From Rusavskia elegans (lineage: Eukaryota > Ascomycota > Lecanoromycetes > Teloschistales > Teloschistaceae), in NCBI GenBank assembly GCA_011316305.1, contig SAUG01000185.1, positions 1 to 57,790 of the forward strand: a DNA stretch of 57,790 nucleotides. Direction: 5' to 3'. A program made the translations under genes and the position numbers. Positions within the stretch are counted from its first letter, which is position 1. Each line of letters opens with the position of its first letter. Shown here one piece after another: positions 1 through 11,185 of this stretch. A model generated the notes under the pieces. It did no database searches. It was not told where the DNA came from and saw only the letters and a program-made list of their open reading frames with translations.

Positions 1-529
1 GATTTATAATATTAATAGTAGATTAGCGCCGGATCTAGAGATATAAAGGATATTATAGAATTCTTTAGGGCGGTATTTACTATTAATAAAATAATTAAAT
101 ATAATAGTACTTTTAGTAATTAGTCGGAAACTAATAGCGCTTCTAATACCGGTTATAGATTTACTTTAAATAGGTCTTATAGTAGATTCGATAAAGAGAT
201 ACCGCTAGAAAATAGTATAATAGTTATAGATATAGTCGAATATCTAATTATTAGTAAAATCTAGTTTATTTAATAAAGCCGATAAGGCTATAGAAGCGAA
301 AGTTATAAAGCTAAAATTAGTAGAGGCCGGTACTACTATAATAAAGTTTAGTAATTTTTTAGATTTAATAGGTTTATTTTTAGATTTATTATTTTTAGAT
401 TTATTATCTTTACCGTTTTTACTATCCTTTCTTTTACTACTTTTACCTTTATTACTACTATTACCTTTCTAGCGTTTACTACCGCTATTCTTCTATTTAT
501 TTACTATTTAAACCTTTTTTAATTTAGAA

Positions 530-600
530 TATAGGCTATAATAGATATCTTTTATATAGCTATTTCGATTATAGTAGAAATAGTAGTCGACTTTAATAAC
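530..600 (-). pseudogene. gag: RIP-killed gag zinc-knuckle region of R0
   Basis: Reading the minus strand, this aligns with the C-X2-C-X4-H-X4-C knuckle seen at 5648-5695 of F1. The Cys and His codons are changed to Tyr codons, as expected when TGY and CAY lose G or C next to A/T. The gag UBN2-like part lies to the right, at about 800-1060. No functional product is possible. Confidence 0.6.
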
Positions 601-2534
601 TCGTTTATTCGGGTTATTTATAAATAGGAAGGCTTTAGTTCTAGTAGTAGTAGATTTAGTACTACTATATTAGTAATATTCTTTACTAATAATAGTACTA
701 ATAGTTTTATCTAAAATAACTATTTTCTATTTTTATCTATCTTTATTTTTAACGATAATATTACTTTAGGTAAATAAGGTTTAGAAATAACTAAAAAAGG
801 TACTAAGGCCTTAAAAGAATTTTAAAATAAAAAGACTCTTTAAAATAGTAATATCTATAGCTAAAATCTTATTAAAAAACTTATAAAATTTAGCTATATA
901 GGCTTCTATATTTTCGAAAGAACTATTATAATAGAGAATATCTAGCTTGGCGTTAAATTCTATAAACTTACTAGTACTACGGATTCTATATTATACCTAG
1001 AATTTATCTAGTATCTTTTTAGTATCTAATATAATATCTTTAATAAGATTTTTAATATTAATACTATAGGTCGTTTTAATTACTATATAAACGTATTTTA
1101 TATTTTTTTTCTTATATTCGGAGGTATCCGGAAATAGAAAGCCTTTAATAGTAGCTCGGAGGTTATTAAAAATATAGTAGGCTATAATACCTTCTTCCTA
1201 GTTTTTATAGTCCGAGTAGATCTTAAGCTTTAGAATTATATTAATAGGATAGCCGGAACCCCCTAGTTTAATATTATTTATAGTTAGTATAGAAATAGAT
1301 ATATTACCGAGCTTAGTACTAAATTAAATTAGAATTCTATAAAGAATAGCGCTATAGAAGTCGGATATAGTAGAGGATCTAGGCGGTAAGTAGCCTAGAA
1401 GAATAATAACTTCGAAGCCGAATAAATTACTTAGGCTTAGAAATATTAGAAGGGGACTAAAAACTATAAAGAGGTCCGGGTTATCTTTAGATATAATAGA
1501 AGATAATATTAATAGGTAATAATTAGAATCCGGGTATAGGTAGTTCTAGATAGTAAGGTCGATTTACTATTAGTTATAGAAGAGCCTATAGTCTTCGATA
1601 GAGAATTAGAAATTACGGGCGGTTTAGCTTACCTAGAAGTTATTAAATAGTTCCTAAAAAAAATATTATTTAAGACTTTTAAGGTTATAAGGATTAGTAT
1701 AAAGCCTTAATAATAATAATAATATAGAAGTAGATATAAGGTTTAGAATAGATTAAGTAAAGCTTTAAAAGGTAAAACGATATAATAATAGTCCTTAGTA
1801 ATAAATAGGAGGCTTCGAGTTCTTATATTACTTAGGACTAGACGATATAGCTAGTAAAACTAAGGCTAGGCTCGATAGCTCTAAGTTCTAGAAGCGAACA
1901 GTAGTTAGTTTAAAAGTAGTAGGTACTTGCTTAAACTATTAGGAGGTTAGGAAAAATATAATAGCTAGAAATATAGTCTATTAGCTTTTTATTTTATAAG
2001 GGTTCTAGCCTATATTAAGTTAGTTAGGTAGTTATTTCCTATATTTATTTATAATAGCTAGTAGCTATAGGATATACGCTAATAACTAGCGTTAGTTAGA
2101 CGGTAGAATATAAAACTAATAATTATAAAGATCTGATTTTAAAGGCCTAATTACCGTACCTAGTATAATATTCCTATAGTAATATATCTATATATAGTAA
2201 ATTAGTAACTTAATAGTTCTATCTAAAAGTAAAAAGATTAGTAGTTTAAGCGGCTAGAAAAGGTTATAAGGTAAGATAAAAAAGATCTATTTAGCTATTT
2301 ATAATTTCGGTAGTTACCGGGGTACTTATAGGTAGTAGTATAACTATAGACTTTATTATTTACTATATTAGATACTTTATACGGTTTAATAATATATATC
2401 GGATCTATTAAAGTATAGATAGGAAGAAAGATTCGATAAAAATATAAAGAAGTTAAATATAAAGATATAATACTCGCGAATAATAATAATAACTATTATA
2501 AAATAACTCGGCTAGAGCTTCCGGGTTTATAACC

Positions 2535-2710
2535 TATTAAAATTATATATATAGAATATTAAGCTTAATTTACTAAAGTAGGCTTTCGCCTAGACTAAAT
2601 ATATAAGAAGGAGGTAGCAGGGCCTTAGCGCCGAGAGCTACTAGGCCTAATTAATACTAGCGCCCTTAGCGCCTTGGTACAGCTGTTGTACGTAACACGT
2701 ACTTCCAATA
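2535..2710 (-). repeat. 5' LTR of R0 (176 bp)
   Basis: It matches the other family LTRs over its full length. On the minus strand the LTR starts TGTTGGAAGTACG-like and ends TTTCAACA-like. Here the terminal CA/TG have become TA (RIP), but an inner stretch near 2680-2705 still holds CAGCTG and CACGT. The next bases (ttagc, 2711-2715) would be the target duplication; its partner is outside the window. Confidence 0.85.
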
Positions 2711-3329
2711 TTAGCTAGATAATAGAATATAGAGCTAATAATTATAGTCGATTAATATCTAACTACTATATTTTATATAATTTATCTATTATAATATATC
2801 TATATATAGTAAACTACCGACCTATATTCTATCTAAAAATAAGGAAAATAATAGTTTAAATAGCTAAAAGAATAGTGAAATAAAAAAATAAAAAAATCTA
2901 TTTAGCTATTTATAATTTTAGTCCTAACCGAAATATTTATAGATAGATAGTAATCTTACTTTAGAGTTTATCGATCGCTATATTATATATTCTATACGTT
3001 TTAATAATATATATCGGATCTATCGAAAGGTAAATAAAAAAAAAGATTCGATAAATAACTATAAAGAAAGTTTAATATAAAGATATAATACTCGCGAATA
3101 ATAATTATAACTATTATAAACAAACTCGGTCTAAATTTCCGGATTTATAACTTATAAAGATAATATATATAGAATATTAAACTTTATTTACTAAAGTAGG
3201 CTTTCGTTTAAACTAAAGTTATAAAAAGAAAGTAGTAGAGTATTAACGCCTAAAATTACTAGACCCGATCGGTACTGGCTCCTTTAGCGCCTTAGTATAG
3301 CTGTTGTACGTAATACGTATTTCTAAACA
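2711..3329 (-). mobile_element. Copia copy R1: leader fragment with 5' LTR
   Basis: Bases 2711-3152 repeat the leader of R0 (compare 2095-2534), and 3153-3329 is another family LTR. The fragment starts in mid-leader exactly where R0 ends, so R0 landed in R1 and the rest of R1 lies left of the window. After the LTR the sequence switches to the 3' region of a further copy (H), so R1 is in turn inserted into H. Divergence from R0 is high, in keeping with an older copy. Confidence 0.75.
3153..3329 (-). repeat. 5' LTR of R1
   Basis: About 177 bp, aligned over its length to the other LTRs. The end reads tttctaaaca, one base longer than the usual cttccaaca end. Confidence 0.8.
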
Positions 3330-3504
3330 GGCTCGCTATATACTCGCTAATAAATCTATAGGAAAAAGAGTTTATATACCGGCGAATATAAATTTAAAGA
3401 GTATATCTGCGTATATAAAATATTAAAATCGAAAGAAAATAGAGTTTCTATAATAATCTAAACCTTTTATAATAGTAGTATATTTCAAAAAGTACTAGTA
3501 TAGG
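3330..3504 (-). mobile_element. Copia copy H, segment 1 (3' region)
   Basis: It matches the stretch just inside the 3' LTR of R2 (about 14015-14232), including the ctcgctatatactcgct motif. It stops at ATAGG (3500-3504), the target duplication of F1. H resumes after the second ATAGG at 11186, so this is the left flank of the F1 insertion. Confidence 0.75.
3500..3504. repeat. Target-site duplication ATAGG, left of F1
   Basis: ATAGG immediately precedes the F1 LTR and is repeated at 11186-11190 after it. Five-base duplications are typical of Ty1/copia integrase. Confidence 0.9.
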
Positions 3505-3680
3505 TGTTGGAAGTACGTGTTACGTATAACAGCTGTACTAAGGCGCTAAGGGCGCTAGTATCGATTAGGCCTAGTAGTTTTCGGCGCTAAGACTCTGCTA
3601 CCTCCTTTTTATATACTTAGCTTAAGCGAAAGCCTACTTTAGTAAATTAAGTTTAATATTCTATATATATAATTTTAATA
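3505..3680 (+). repeat. 5' LTR of F1
   Basis: It begins TGTTGGAAGTACGTG and ends TTTTAATA (ancestral TTTCAACA, seen intact at the 3' LTR). The first 40 bases keep CA/TG pairs, unlike the interior. It would carry the promoter and RNA start; a tatatac/tatata stretch lies near 3610-3670. Confidence 0.92.
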
Positions 3681-3696
3681 GATTATAAACCCGGAA
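3681..3696 (+). promoter_or_regulatory. Primer binding site, initiator-tRNA-Met half-site type
   Basis: The sequence directly after the LTR reads gattataaaccc here and ggttataaatcc in F2 (28363). Undoing RIP gives GGTTATGAGCCC, the complement of the anticodon-loop side of initiator tRNA-Met (GGGCTCATAACC). Copia-type elements are known to prime from an internal cut of this tRNA. The assignment is inferred, because the bases are mutated. Confidence 0.6.
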
Positions 3697-4949
3697 GCTC
3701 TAGCCGAGTTTAGTTTATAATAGTTATCGTCGTTATTCGCAAGTATTATACTTTTATACTTAACTTCTTTAATCCTTTAACTTTTTTATTTACTTATTAA
3801 ATCTTCCTTCCTATCTACTCCGATATATATTATTAAACCGTATAGAATATAATATAGCGAATAATAAAGTTTATAGTTATATTACTATCTATAAATACCC
3901 CGGTAACTACCGAAATTATAAATAGCTAAATAGACCCTTTTATTTTACCTTATAACCCCTTTTAGCTATTTAAACTACTAACCTCCTTACTTTTAGATAG
4001 AATATAAGTCGCTAATTTACTATATATAGATATATTACTATAGAAATATTATACTACGTATAGTTATTAGGCTTTCGAAATATAATTTTCTATAATTATT
4101 AGTCCTATACTCTACTATTTAACTAATACTAGCTATCGGTATATATTCTAAAGTAATCTAGATAGCCGAGCTCCTACTAGCTATTATAAATAAATATAGG
4201 AAGTAACTATCTAACTAGAATAATATAAGCTAGAACCTTTATAAAATAGAAGGCTAGTAGACTATATTCCTAGCTATTATATTTTCCTAACCTTCTAATA
4301 GTCTAAACGAGTACCTATTATTTCTAAACTAACTACTATTCGTTTCTAGAATTTAGAGCTATCGAGCCTAGCTTTAGTTTTACTAGCTATATTATCTAGT
4401 CCTAAATAGTATAAAAACTCGAAACCTTATATTTATTACTAAAGACTATTATTATATTATTTTATATTTTAAAGCTTTACCTAATCTATTCTAAACTTTA
4501 TATCTATTTCTATATTATTATTATTATTAAAGCTTTATACTAATCCTTATAACCTTAAAAGTTTTAAATAATATTTTTTTTAAAGACTACCTAATAACTT
4601 CCGGGTAAGCTAAATTATCTATAACTTTTAATTTTTTATTAAAAACTATAGACTCTTCTATAACTAATAGTAAATCGACCTTACTATTTAAAGCTATCTA
4701 CGCCCGGACTCTAATTATTATTTATCGATATTACCTTCTATTATATTTAAAGATAACCCGGACCTTTTTTAGCTTTTAGTTTTTTTCTAATATCTTTAAG
4801 CCCGAGTAATTTATTCGGCTTTAAAATTATTATTCCTCTAGACTACTTACTATCTAGATTCTCTACTATATCCGACTTCTATAGTACTACTTTTTATAGA
4901 ATTCTAATTTAATCTAGTACTAAATTCGGCGATATATCTATTTCTATAT
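3697..4949 (+). other. Long leader of F1, no gene recognised
   Basis: About 1.25 kb lies between the primer site and the apparent start of gag. It is conserved in R0, R1, R2 and F2. No protein motif could be read in it. It may hold packaging signals or a lost upstream ORF. M5 and S are inserted in the corresponding leader of R2 and F2. Confidence 0.5.
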
Positions 4950-5720
4950 TAATTATAGATAATATTAAACTAGGGAGTTCCGGCTATCCTATTAATATAG
5001 TTCCGAAGTTTAAGACCTATTTAGACTATAAAAACTAGGAAGAAAGTATTATAGTCTATTATATTTTTAATAACTTCCGAGCTATTATTAAAAGCCTTTT
5101 ATTTCCGGGTATCTCTAAATATAAAGAAGAATATATAGAATATATCTATATAGTAATTAAAACGACCTATAGTATTAATACTAAAAATCTTATTAAAAAT
5201 ATTATATAAGATATTAAAAAGATACTAAATAAATTCTAGATATAATATAGAATCTATAGTACCGGTAAACTTATAGAACTCGATATCTAGCTAGATATCT
5301 TCTATTATAATAGTTCTTTTAAAAATATAAAAGCCTATATAGCTAAGTTTTATAAACTTATTAATAAGATTTTAGCTATAGATATTATTATTTTAGAAAG
5401 CTTTTTTATTTTAAAAATCCTTCGGGGCTTTAGTACCTCTTTTAGCTACTTCTAGATCTTATTTACCTAAAGTAATATTATCGTTAGAAATAAAAATAAA
5501 TAAAAATAGAAAGTAGTTATTTTAAATAAAACTATTAGTACTACTATTAGTAAAGGATATAACTAATATAGTAGTACTAAGTCTATTATTATTAGAATTA
5601 AAGTCTTCCTATCTATAAATAATCCGAATAAATAAGTTATTAAAATCGACTACTATTTTTACTATAACTAAAATAGATATATAAAAAATACCTACTATAG
5701 TCTATATTCTAAATTAAAAA
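4950..5720 (+). pseudogene. gag: Degenerate copia Gag (UBN2-like plus CCHC zinc knuckle)
   Basis: One frame can be followed from about 4950 with only TAA/TAG interruptions. Residues around 5225-5475 follow the UBN2 pattern of copia Gag: a short helix ending in Y, then TGKLIELD, a stretch with YIAKFYKLINKIL, and FSTSF before a helix. At 5648-5695 the frame reads a retroviral knuckle with spacing C-X2-C-X4-H-X4-C, the Cys/His codons now Tyr. The product would have packaged element RNA in virus-like particles. The start is approximate, because ATG is usually ATA after RIP. Confidence 0.75.
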
Positions 5721-5969
5721 AGATTTAGATAGTTAATAGATAGAAGAACGGCGGTAGTAAACGCTAGAAAGGTAATAGTAGTAATAAAAGTAAAGGCGGT
5801 AAAGGAAAAGATAGTAAAGATAGTAAAAATAATAAATCTAAAAATAATAAATCTAAAAATAAATCTACCGAGTCTAAAAAATTACTAAACTTTATTATAG
5901 TAGTACCGGCCTCTACTAATTTTAGTTTTATAATTTTTATTCCTATAGCTTTATCGGCTTTATTAAATA

Positions 5970-8900
5970 AACTAGACTTTATTAATAGTTAGATATTTAA
6001 CTATATTTATAACTATTATACTATTTTCTAGCGGTACCTTTTTTTTAAATCTACTATAAAATTTATTTAAAGCGAGCCTATAACCGGTATTAGAAATACT
6101 ATTAGCCCCCGACTAATTACTAAAAATACTATTATATTTAATTATTTTATTAATAATAAATACCGCTTTATAGAATTTTATAATATTTTTTATATATTTA
6201 GGTCCGGTACTAATCTACTATTAATATTATAAATTTAAAAGATAGATATTAAAGTAATTATTAAAGATTCTAGCTTTAGTTTTAGTTTTAGTATTCCGGA
6301 CTTAATATTAACTACTTATATATATAAAGGTCTATCCCTACTAAATATTAATACTATATAGCGCGGTTCTATAAAATTTTCTTCTATTTTTTTCCCTTTT
6401 CTTTTCTATTTTTATTTTTATTTTTATTAATATCTAATATAGCTTTAAAGGCCTATACTAAAATATTAATAGAGGTAGAAAATATCTAATATACCCGGCT
6501 TAGATACTTTAATAACTAGAATTTATATAAATTAGTAAATATATCTATAGAAATTAACCTATTTAAAATCTCTAAATCTAAATCCGATTTTTATAAAATT
6601 TATATTCTAGATAAATAATATAATTAGCTTTATAGAAGCTATATCCGTCCCGGTAACGGCTATATAAATCTTATTTATACTAATTATATAAGTTCTATTT
6701 AAAAAAATAAAATTCTAGTTATATATAATAGAAGCTAATATATTTTTACCTTTTTAGATAATAATATCTAGAAGTATAGTATTTATATAACTAAATTAAA
6801 AGATACCTTTAAAACTCTAGAATACTAGAATTACTTCTATACCTATAATAAAAAAAGTATCTTTATTATTAAATATTTTTATAGTAATAATAAATTTAGG
6901 AGCTATATTATTTCTAAAAGTTTTATTAATAAAAGTATCTAGTAGAAGCCTATTATATCTAATAATCTATAATAGAATAGTTTATCCGAACGTTTCGGGT
7001 AGATATTAATATATAAAGCCTATTTTATATTAGTTTATAGCAACTTTAATAAGAAATATTAGCCGCTGTTTATTAAAGCTACTATCTTCCTATATTTCCG
7101 GTTATCTAGTAGTAAATTAGGTATAATTTTATATAAAAAGGAATATAATAAACTTCTAGATTTAAGCTAATTCTATATTCTAGATTCTATAGTATATCTA
7201 ATATATAGTAGAAAAATTCGGAAATTCTATAATCGGAACTATAAGTATATTTTAGTTAGTTATTTTAGTAATACTATTTATAAGTTATTAAATCTTTAGA
7301 ATAAAATTGTTTATATCTTTTCTATAGTATTTAAAGAAATAGGTTAAAACCTAGATTTATTAGATCTATAGGAGTTAGAAGAATAAGAAAATAAATAACC
7401 CCCGCGGAAACGGTAGTATACTAATAGGGGGTCTAATCCTAAAGGGTCTAATTCTAGAAGATTATAACCGTAATCTAGTAATTTCCTTTTAATATCTAAA
7501 ATAATAGTTCTCCCGGTACTTTACCGGACTCCTTTTACCTATAGTTAAATTCCTTTACCGGCTAACCTACCCGCTAGATTTTATATTACCGAGGTTAATA
7601 ACTCTAAATTAGATTCCGATAAATTACTATCTAATTTTTAGACTATTATATCTTATTTATAGATTAACTATACTATTTAATCTCTTATTTAAGTTTTATA
7701 TAATTATCCCGAATTCCGGGTACTAGATAATTATAATTATTTCTTGCCGGACCCTATTATAAACGTCTATATATTTATTAATACTATAAAAAAAGGTACT
7801 ATATTATACCCTTCTAAACTCTAGTTATATAAGAAGGTTATAGGATTATTCTATACCGTTAAATAATATAAAACTATATAAGAAGAACTAGTATTATTAG
7901 ACCTAAATAATATATAGATACTATATACTAAGGTATTACTATTTTCTATAAAATCTTTTCTAGAAAATAAATAGATATATAAAATTAAAAAAGACGCTAA
8001 TAGTAAAATTATATATTTTAAAGTTCGCTAAGTTATTTATAGCTTTAAATAGGAAGCCGGTATTAATTTTAATAAAACTTTTACTTCTATTATTAAGCTA
8101 ATATTTTATAAAGCTATAAATTCGCTATAGCGACTACCTACGGTTTAGAGCTTAATTAAATAGATATTAAAACGGCCTTCCTCTATAGTTATATCGACAA
8201 GATTATCTATATATAATATCCTACTAGCTTCGGCAACTTTAATATAATATATAAATTTCGGAAAGCCTTTTATAATTTTAAATAATTATTTTAGATCTAG
8301 TACTACTATTTCGCTAAATTCTTTATTATTATTAGCTTTAAACCTTTAGAATCCGATTATAGTATTTTATATAATAATATAGTTATTATCGGTATTTATA
8401 TTAATAATATCCTTCTATATAGCGCTAGTTATTAGAACTTTAATAATATTAAAATATATCTAAACGAACATTTTTAAATATTAGATCTAGGCCCTATTAA
8501 TTTCTACTTCGGTATAAAGATTATTAGGAACTAGGAATTCTATATTACTTAGTTAAACTAAACTACCTATATTAAATAAATTCTAAAAGATTATAGTTTT
8601 ACTATCTATAAAAATAATATTTCTATTTTTATAGATTTCGGCTTTTATTTAGAAACCGTCCCTACTAATTAAGACTACCTTTTATTAATAAAATATAAAT
8701 ATTAGAGTACTATCGGTTTTTTAATATATACTATATTTAGAACCCGTTCTAATATTATTTTCGCTATTTCTATTATTAGCCGATATTTATTTAATTCTAT
8801 AAGCTACTACTAGAACGCCGTAACTAGAATTATTAAATATCTATATAGAACGGCTTATTTTATTTTTATTTATAGAAGTAACCTATAGAAGCTTCGGGGG

Positions 8901-9386
8901 TATACTAATACCGATTAGGTAGGTAATTATAAAACCTAATATTCTATTTCTAGATATATTTTCGATATTAGATCCGGTATTATTAGCTAGTTATCTAAAT
9001 AGTAAGCTACTATAGTAATATTAACTACTAAAGTAGAATTAGATAGAGAAACTAGAACTACTAAAAAGGCTATTTAGTTAAATTATATTCTAAATTAGTT
9101 ATTAATCGATAAGTAGGATTTAAATACTATTCTAGATATAGTAACTTTTTACGGCGATAATTAGAACGCTATTATTTTTACTAAAAACCTCTAGTTCTAT
9201 AGTTATACTAAATATATTAATATCTATATTAAGTTCCTATAGAAAAAGGTCGCTAATAAAATTATCGACCTTTAATATATTCTAACGGAGTAAATAGTTA
9301 CTAATAGGCTTACTAAAGCCCTAGATAAAAGTAAATTCGAAGCCTTTTATATAGTACTTAGGCTCGAAGACCCTAAAATATTCTAA
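5970..9386 (+). pseudogene. pol: Degenerate copia Pol: protease, integrase, reverse transcriptase, RNase H
   Basis: Domains read through RIP stops, in order: a protease-like region (about 5975-6290), the integrase C-terminal part (7170-7345, IRKFYNRNYK then LVSYFSNTIYKL, the copia VFG...LVGY region), the RT start (about 7850, EELVLLDLNN), the RT motif DIKTAFLYSYIDKIIYI (8163-8213), the catalytic YxDD box at 8394-8411 with both Asp codons now AAT (Asn), RNase H (about 8905-9100, WLSK then TTKVELD), and the copia end motif LTKALDKSKFEAFY (about 9307-9350). The frame ends near 9386. Integrase before RT defines Ty1/copia. The catalytic Asp loss alone would kill it. Confidence 0.88.
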
Positions 9387-9438
9387 ACCTTAAGTAATAA
9401 TAGCGATAATCTATCTAAATTCTTTCTAATAATAATCT

Positions 9439-9464
9439 CCCCCGGAATATAATTAATTCCGGGG
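9439..9464 (+). other. GC-rich hairpin between pol and ORF3
   Basis: CCCCGGAAT (9440-9448) pairs perfectly with ATTCCGGGG (9456-9464) across a 7-nt loop. It is kept in R2 (16394-16418) and in decayed form in H (about 12434), R3 (about 26430), R5 (about 50206) and R6 (about 56106). It is the strongest local GC island in the element. It may act on the RNA, for example in processing or translation of ORF3; that role is inferred. Confidence 0.6.
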
Positions 9465-10009
9465 TAATACCGATTACTATATATCTATAAATATTTTTTT
9501 CGGAAAGTATAATATATATTATAGGGGATAGTTCAACCTTTAAATAACTCTAGGCCCTATAGACCTACCTATATAAAACCTATATCGTTTTTAAATTACT
9601 ATATCTTTTATATACTCTCTAATAGTTTATTTAATCGAAATATATATATAGTTATTTATACCCGGATTTATTCTTCTATTTTAGTAATAAAACGCTAAAA
9701 GTATACTTTTAGTCTAAACTCTGCTAAATTCTATATTAAATCTAATATATTAACTGGTTTTAATACTAGTTAAGGTATTCTGGCTACTTAATAATTAACT
9801 AGGTACTATATAAGGCCTTTCGGAGCTAGCGCGGGTATATTATAGTTAGTACCCTAGCTGCTAGCCGCCCGCTATATATTTTCGCCTACTATCTATTACT
9901 ACTATATTTTTTAAATATATCTTTACTATTCCTATATTATCTAATATATAAATTATACTGTTCGATTCTTTATATTTTATATTTCTATTTAATACTATTT
10001 ATAGCTATT

Positions 10010-10942
10010 ATAGATTTAAATAGTCCTCGAAAATTTAACTTTACCGCCTATATCTTTAGAGAACTCGACCTATATATATATATCGAAGTTTTTAATAAAC
10101 TATTTAATAACTTTTAAACTTATATCGTCTTAATAAACTATAATAATAATCTGCCCTATTTCTATCTTCGAATATTATCCTATTTAAATCTTAAATCTAA
10201 ACGCTATTAGGTAAAAGATAATATCGATAGCTTTTAGAATTATAAAATCTTTAGCCGCCTATAGCTAGATAGCGATAATATATAAATATATATTAGAGTT
10301 TTCGCTACCTAGCTATACTGCTAAATTAATTACGAGATCCTATAGGAATTCTAAAAATAGTACTATTAGAGCGCTATAATTATTAATAATATAAAAACTT
10401 ATATTAATTCTTAAAACTATAGTAAATACTTCTATATTTAAGACTATCTAGATAATATAACCTTTAATATATTAATAAAAGCTTATAATATCCTAATAGG
10501 CGCTTAATATATATTCTTTAAATAAGTTAAGAAGTAATATAATATCTATACCTTATAGTACCTTAGTAGTAATAATAATAACCGCTAGTACTTATAATTT
10601 ACTATTAAATAGGTACTTTCGATTACCGAAGCCCTAGATATACCTTTTAAATTAGGCGATATCTATTTTAAATATTTTAAATAGATTTATATTATAAACT
10701 AGTACCTATACTAGTACTCTACTAAGTATACTACTACTATAGAGGGTTTAGAATATTATAGGAGCTATAGGAACTCTATTTTCTTTTATTTAGACTTCGA
10801 TTTTTATATTTTATATATATAGATCTACTATAGGAAATTTATTCTATTATTTTATCTTCCTCGTAATATATATCCGCTATAGGAACTCTTTAAACTTTAT
10901 CTTTATATTATATATAAACTTTATTTCCTATAGATTTTTTAG
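10010..10942 (+). pseudogene. ORF3: extra degenerate reading frame between RNase H and 3' LTR
   Basis: A frame of about 310 codons can be read from ATA (ancestral ATG) GAT TTA AAT AGT to TAG at 10940-10942, with interruptions that are all TAA/TAG. It starts with a conserved block (PRKFNFTAYI then RELDLYIYIEVFNK) and ends FFYLDFDFY. The same frame is open for 62 codons in R2 (14035-14223, -) and 63 codons in R3 (25785-25976, -). The product is not recognised; it looks helical and polar, with no zinc finger or clear membrane segment. Copia elements usually end soon after RNase H, so this is an addition. The start is uncertain because the frame also reads through upstream. Confidence 0.6.
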
Positions 10943-11009
10943 CGAGTATATAGCGAGCCTATTTAATTTTAACTTTCGGTATATATATAGTATATTATTT
11001 ATATAGAAG

Positions 11010-11185
11010 TATTAGAAGTACGTATTACGTATAATAGCTATACTAAGGCGCTAAGGGCGCTAGTATCGATTAGGCCTAGTAGCTCTCGGCGCTAAGGCCC
11101 TGCTACCTCCTTCTTATATATTTAGCTTAGGCGAAAGCCTATCTTAGTAAATCAAGCTTGATGTTCTATATATATGATTTCAACA
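11010..11185 (+). repeat. 3' LTR of F1
   Basis: 176 bp, starting TATTAGAAG (RIP form of TGTTGGAAG) and ending GATTTCAACA with CA intact. The last 40 bases keep CA and TG. It is followed by the duplication ATAGG (11186-11190). Confidence 0.92.

Larger units (their letters stand above)
1..2710 (-). mobile_element. Ty1/copia element R0, 5' part (leader, gag) with 5' LTR; cut by window start
   Basis: This is the minus-strand copy of the copia family that fills the window. It is collinear with F1 (3505-about 6215 reversed). From right to left it holds the 5' LTR, a long leader, gag with a UBN2-like region, and the zinc-knuckle region. All frames are broken by TAA/TAG. No CA or TG occurs in bases 1-947, so mutation is at RIP saturation. 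Its right end abuts sequence that matches the middle of another copy's leader (R1), so R0 is inserted into R1. The left end lies outside the window. Family assignment rests on homology to F1, where the RT and RNase H motifs are readable. Confidence 0.85.
3505..11185 (+). mobile_element. Full-length Ty1/copia retrotransposon F1 (7,681 bp), RIP-inactivated
   Basis: F1 is the reference copy here. It has identical-length 176-bp LTRs at 3505-3680 and 11010-11185, and a perfect 5-bp duplication ATAGG on both sides. The inner order is primer site, leader of about 1.27 kb, gag, protease region, integrase, reverse transcriptase, RNase H, hairpin, ORF3, 3' LTR. RT lying after integrase is the Ty1/copia order. 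Dense TAA/TAG stops and near-absent CA/TG show heavy RIP, so it is dead. It is inserted into copy H: joining 3504 to 11191 restores H. At 7.7 kb it is long for a copia element, owing to the leader and ORF3. Confidence 0.93.
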
